Origin: Candidatus Saccharibacteria bacterium UBA3225
GTDB lineage: Bacteria; Patescibacteriota; Saccharimonadia; Saccharimonadales; Saccharimonadaceae
Reading direction: 5' to 3'
Length of the DNA: 8,003 nucleotides
Assembly (NCBI GenBank): GCA_002363515.1
Contig: DEVX01000054.1
Span: 13,255-21,257, forward strand
The notes beneath the pieces are model-generated. The model had not been told where the DNA came from. It made no database searches and saw nothing but the letters and a program-made list of their open reading frames with translations. The translations under genes were made by a program, and so were the position numbers. Below are positions 6,670 through 8,003 of the stretch, piece by piece; position 1 is the first letter of the stretch, and every line of letters starts with the position of its first letter.

Positions 6670-6804
6670 ATGGAATTATGCAAAATATGCATAATTTTAA
6701 GTATCAATAGCGGGGTGGTGAAAATATTTTTAGAATTTTTCAAGGGAGATTTTACCTCTGTTAAATTTGACAAATATGCTAAAAATAAGCATAAGCATGC
6801 TTGA
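6670..6804 (+). pseudogene. Possible 44-codon small ORF or gene remnant
   Basis: An open frame runs from ATG 6670 to TGA 6802-6804, with alternative GTG starts at 6715 and 6718. No convincing SD precedes any of these starts. The later half reads EFFKGDFTSVKFDKYAKNK (residues 22-40), and its KFDKYAK resembles KFSKFAK in the protein beginning at 7436. The stop codon falls inside the -35 box of the next promoter. There are no codons of clear origin beyond this, so it could be a decayed copy of a related gene, a real small peptide, or chance. The case rests on the shared motif only. Confidence 0.3.
6674..6696. repeat. 8-bp perfect inverted repeat (operator-like or hairpin)
   Basis: AATTATGC (6674-6681) and GCATAATT (6689-6696) are perfect inverted copies around a 7-nt spacer. 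The half-site contains TATGC, the same core as the AGCATA/TATGCT sites near the promoter at 6801. It may be a protein-binding site or a weak hairpin. Confidence 0.4.
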
Positions 6805-6830
6805 CAAAAAAGCATAAGTGTGATAGCATA
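6775..6830 (+). promoter_or_regulatory. Cluster of AGCATA/TATGCT sites over a promoter
   Basis: AGCATA occurs at 6788-6793, 6811-6816 and 6825-6830. The inverse TATGCT lies at 6775-6780 and forms an inverted repeat with the first copy. A perfect 10-bp palindrome, AAGCATGCTT (6793-6802), overlaps the -35 box. The copies at 6811 and 6825 fall in the spacer and -10. This arrangement would suit a repressor, but no regulator can be named. Confidence 0.45.
6801..6829 (+). promoter_or_regulatory. Strong promoter for the 92-residue protein gene
   Basis: A perfect -35 TTGACA (6801-6806) is separated by 17 nt from TAGCAT (6824-6829), with TG one base before the -10. Transcription would start near 6836. 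A second TTGACA at 6767-6772 has no good -10 at the right distance. Confidence 0.8.
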
Positions 6831-6835
6831 AGGAC

Positions 6836-6937
6836 AGTTGGAACAGAAACCAACACAAAAACGAAAAATCAAATTCCAAAATCGGGTAATAAGGAAGGAG
6901 AGAGCGAAAAACAAAAAAGAAAGGAAAAACAAAAAAT
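6836..6937 (+). promoter_or_regulatory. A-rich 5' leader with terminal hairpin and displaced SD
   Basis: The predicted mRNA begins almost at a hairpin (GTTGG 6837-6841 with CCAAC 6850-6854), a position that can protect a 5' end. The rest of the roughly 100-nt leader is A-rich and looks unstructured. It holds a strong SD-like AAGGAAGGAG at 6891-6900 with no start codon at working distance, while the likely SD for the gene is AAAGGA at 6920-6925. Confidence 0.5.
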
Positions 6938-7216
6938 ATGAGTCAATTTGAAAAAATGACAATTCCGGGAATGGCTGATGGTATCGTAGATGACCAGGAG
7001 CAATTCGAGGAACAACAAAGAAGAAATGAGGCTCAGCTAGAAGCGGAAATCGAAGATAGTAAAAACGATTCTCTTGATAACCTAATTGGCGACTACGATG
7101 ATCGCGTAGAATTCGTACCGTTCAAAGAAGTAAAAATGAGTCCAGAACAACTTGCCGCACTTGCTAAACGAAGACAAGTAATAGGACACGCTTTACTATC
7201 TAAATTAGCTTCTTAA
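6938..7216 (+). CDS. Acidic 92-residue protein of unknown function
   Basis: I do not recognise this protein. It has no signal peptide, membrane segment, Cys or Trp. It is acidic overall (20 Asp/Glu against 11 Lys/Arg). A Glu/Gln-rich stretch, roughly residues 17-40, is probably helical and could form a coiled coil. A patch GDYDDRVEFVPF (about 51-62) follows, then a C-terminal helix from MSPEQLAALAKRRQ onward. The segment VEFVPFKEVKMSPEQLAAL aligns without gaps to part of the protein starting at 7436, so the two may share a small domain. The gene has its own strong promoter and a long A-rich leader, with AAAGGA 12 nt before the ATG. The codon pattern and tight signals make a real gene likely. 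It is probably cytoplasmic and lineage-restricted. Confidence 0.8.
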   Translation: MSQFEKMTIPGMADGIVDDQEQFEEQQRRNEAQLEAEIEDSKNDSLDNLIGDYDDRVEFVPFKEVKMSPEQLAALAKRRQVIGHALLSKLAS

Positions 7217-7233
7217 ATACAAAATAAACAGTG

Positions 7234-7255
7234 AAAGGAGTATGCCTATAAGATA
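7234..7255 (+). repeat. 22-bp direct repeat, copy 1, with MPIR mini-ORF
   Basis: This begins with AAAGGAG and contains ATG at 7242 followed by CCT ATA AGA and the stop TAG (7254-7256), which would encode Met-Pro-Ile-Arg. Only one nucleotide separates GGAG from the ATG, too close for efficient initiation. It lies 17 nt after the stop of the 92-residue protein. Confidence 0.8.
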
Positions 7256-7279
7256 GAAAAAGCAAAATAATAAAAAACT

Positions 7280-7301
7280 AAAGGAGTATGCCTATAAGAT
7301 A
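7280..7301 (+). repeat. 22-bp direct repeat, copy 2, with MPIR mini-ORF
   Basis: An exact copy of the element at 7234, 46 bp downstream. The ATG at 7288 again encodes Met-Pro-Ile-Arg, this time ended by TAA (7300-7302). The flanking bases differ on both sides and the spacer is A-rich, so exactly this 22-bp core is conserved. The copy lies 19 nt before the terminator hairpin. Confidence 0.8.
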
Positions 7302-7320
7302 AAGAATAAAAATGCAGAAG

Positions 7321-7351
7321 GAGACCAATCACTAGCCATTGGTCTCTTTTT
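7321..7351 (+). terminator. Intrinsic terminator after the repeats
   Basis: A perfect 9-bp stem (GAGACCAAT 7321-7329 with ATTGGTCTC 7338-7346) around an 8-nt loop is followed by five T residues. It would end the transcript of the 92-residue protein gene together with the two repeats. Confidence 0.93.
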
Positions 7352-7361
7352 GTTTTGTATG

Positions 7362-7391
7362 TTGACAAATTAGAAATGCTAGTGCTAAAAT
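7362..7391 (+). promoter_or_regulatory. Strong promoter for the Pro/Ala-rich membrane protein gene
   Basis: A perfect -35 TTGACA (7362-7367) is followed after 18 nt by TAAAAT (7386-7391), with TG one base before the -10. The start would be near 7398, giving a leader of about 38 nt. ATGCT and TGCT in the spacer resemble the elements around the promoter at 6801. Confidence 0.85.
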
Positions 7392-7435
7392 CGAGGCAAA
7401 ATAGGTCAAAAATAAAAATAAAAAAAGGAATAATA

Positions 7436-8003
7436 ATGGAAAGAGCCCCAAGAAGAGAATCAGCCGGCGAAACCCGTACAACTAAGGAGCGAAGCCGAGA
7501 AATCTATAATAATAGAGGAGACATGTCGCACTCTGCGTTCGTGGAGGTAGCTGAGGGAGTTATTTCGGATTTTAAGTTTTCGAAATTTGCCAAAGGCGAA
7601 TACTCCCATGATCAAATGGCGCAGCTAGAAGAAAAATTAAGAGAGGCAAGAGAGCAGCCTGCTGGTGCGGCGAACCCAGAACCAGCTCCAGCGCCAGCGC
7701 CGCGTCCAGCACCACGTCCAGCACCGCGTGCTCCTGAGACTTCAAGTAACAGTGGTACAGCTGAGAATGCTGGGATGGAGAGAGGATCTAATAATACCAA
7801 TAACGGTAATATGGGGAGGGCGGTAGCTGCGACCGCTGCTATGTTGGCCGGTACTGCTGCTGTGTCTGCTATCGTTGGCGCAGGCTTAGGTGGCGCATTT
7901 AATGGCGGGAAGGCTCCAGAAGCGACGCAGCAGGAAGAGGCCGATGCGGCTGCAGCAACCGAAGCTCAGGAAGATGGCGAGAGTTTTGATATTAGCGACA
8001 ACT
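7436..8003 (+). CDS. Pro/Ala-rich protein with one predicted membrane span (partial, runs off the window)
   Basis: The frame is open from ATG 7436 to the window edge, giving 189 codons with no stop. AAGGAA at 7425-7430 is the SD, 5 nt upstream, and a strong promoter precedes it. The N-terminal 75 residues are charged, with no signal peptide, and include FKFSKFAKGEYSHDQMAQLEE (about residues 46-66). A Pro/Ala/Arg repeat (EPAPAPAPRPAPRPAPRAP, 82-100) and an Asn/Ser/Gly linker follow. Next is an Ala/Gly-rich hydrophobic stretch, about 129-155, that probably spans the membrane, then an acidic Ala/Gln/Glu-rich region. With a cytoplasmic N-terminus, the acidic part would face outward. I do not recognise the family. 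A surface or envelope protein is the best guess, and the missing C-terminus would decide it. Confidence 0.85.
   Translation, partial: MERAPRRESAGETRTTKERSREIYNNRGDMSHSAFVEVAEGVISDFKFSKFAKGEYSHDQMAQLEEKLREAREQPAGAANPEPAPAPAPRPAPRPAPRAPETSSNSGTAENAGMERGSNNTNNGNMGRAVAATAAMLAGTAAVSAIVGAGLGGAFNGGKAPEATQQEEADAAAATEAQEDGESFDISDN

Larger units (their letters stand above)
6604..6710. repeat. 10-bp inverted repeat bracketing the ileS terminator
   Basis: CTATTGATAC at 6604-6613 has its exact reverse complement, GTATCAATAG, at 6701-6710. The left copy shares four bases with the terminator stem, so in RNA the two structures could compete. The role is unknown; it could be a remnant of an inserted element or chance in AT-rich DNA. 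Confidence 0.5.

Noticed and set aside
6767..6795. Second promoter using TTGACA at 6767
   Set aside because: No acceptable -10 sequence occurs at 16-18 nt; the TTGACA at 6801 has one.
6630..6962. Minus-strand open frame of 110 codons rich in Phe and Leu
   Set aside because: It is the complement of an A-rich leader and the + strand terminator and promoter region; the composition is low complexity and no start signals support it.
7234..7301. CRISPR-like array
   Set aside because: Only two 22-bp copies with one A-rich 24-bp spacer, no palindromic repeat structure and no cas genes in the window.
7235..7356. Alternative frame through the repeats reading KEYAYKI
   Set aside because: It lacks a start codon, is closed by TGA just upstream in copy 1, and the 46-bp period shifts the frame between copies.
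7612..7800. Minus-strand open frame with Gly-Ala-Gly-Arg repeats
   Set aside because: It is the antisense shadow of the Pro/Ala/Arg repeat in the + strand gene that starts at 7436.

Overview
The window comes from a small-genome bacterium, most likely a member of the Patescibacteria (CPR), and best matched to Candidatus Saccharibacteria (TM7). The assignment is an inference. It rests on the compact map-ftsA-ftsZ-nrdR layout, a eukaryote-like (type 2) isoleucyl-tRNA synthetase under T-box control, A-rich non-coding DNA of moderate GC content, and two lineage-restricted unknown proteins at the right end. All supported genes lie on the + strand, and the standard bacterial code fits throughout.

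Region 1 (1-3457) is a division operon. It opens with the last 20 codons of a methionine aminopeptidase gene (map). Next comes ftsA, apparently transcribed from an extended -10 promoter so close to the ATG that the mRNA would be leaderless. It is followed by ftsZ with a normal Shine-Dalgarno (SD) site, an nrdR-like gene whose product has lost all four zinc-ribbon cysteines, and a tiny thioredoxin-fold protein without a CxxC motif. The last two genes are tightly packed (10-nt and 4-nt gaps), and a strong intrinsic terminator closes the unit.

Region 2 (3455-6654) is a single-gene unit. An extended -10 promoter drives a T-box leader of about 180 nt with a textbook antiterminator and terminator that exclude each other. 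This controls ileS, whose product carries HHGT in place of the HIGH signature. A long-stem terminator follows.

Region 3 (6604-8003) is an AT-rich accessory-like region. It holds inverted repeats, a cluster of AGCATA sites around a strong promoter, an acidic 92-residue protein of unknown function, and two exact copies of a 22-bp element, each containing an SD-like sequence and the four-codon frame MPIR-stop. A terminator, a second strong promoter and the start of an open frame for a Pro/Ala-rich, single-membrane-span protein follow; that frame runs off the window edge. A short loosely conserved motif appears in both proteins and in a possible 44-codon remnant upstream, which suggests a lineage-specific family.

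The known genes cover cell division (FtsA tethers FtsZ to the membrane), dNTP control (NrdR) and isoleucine charging. The most unusual points are the cysteine-free NrdR, the HHGT IleRS with its compact T-box, and the duplicated mini-ORF element. No complete new multi-gene system can be claimed from this sequence alone.
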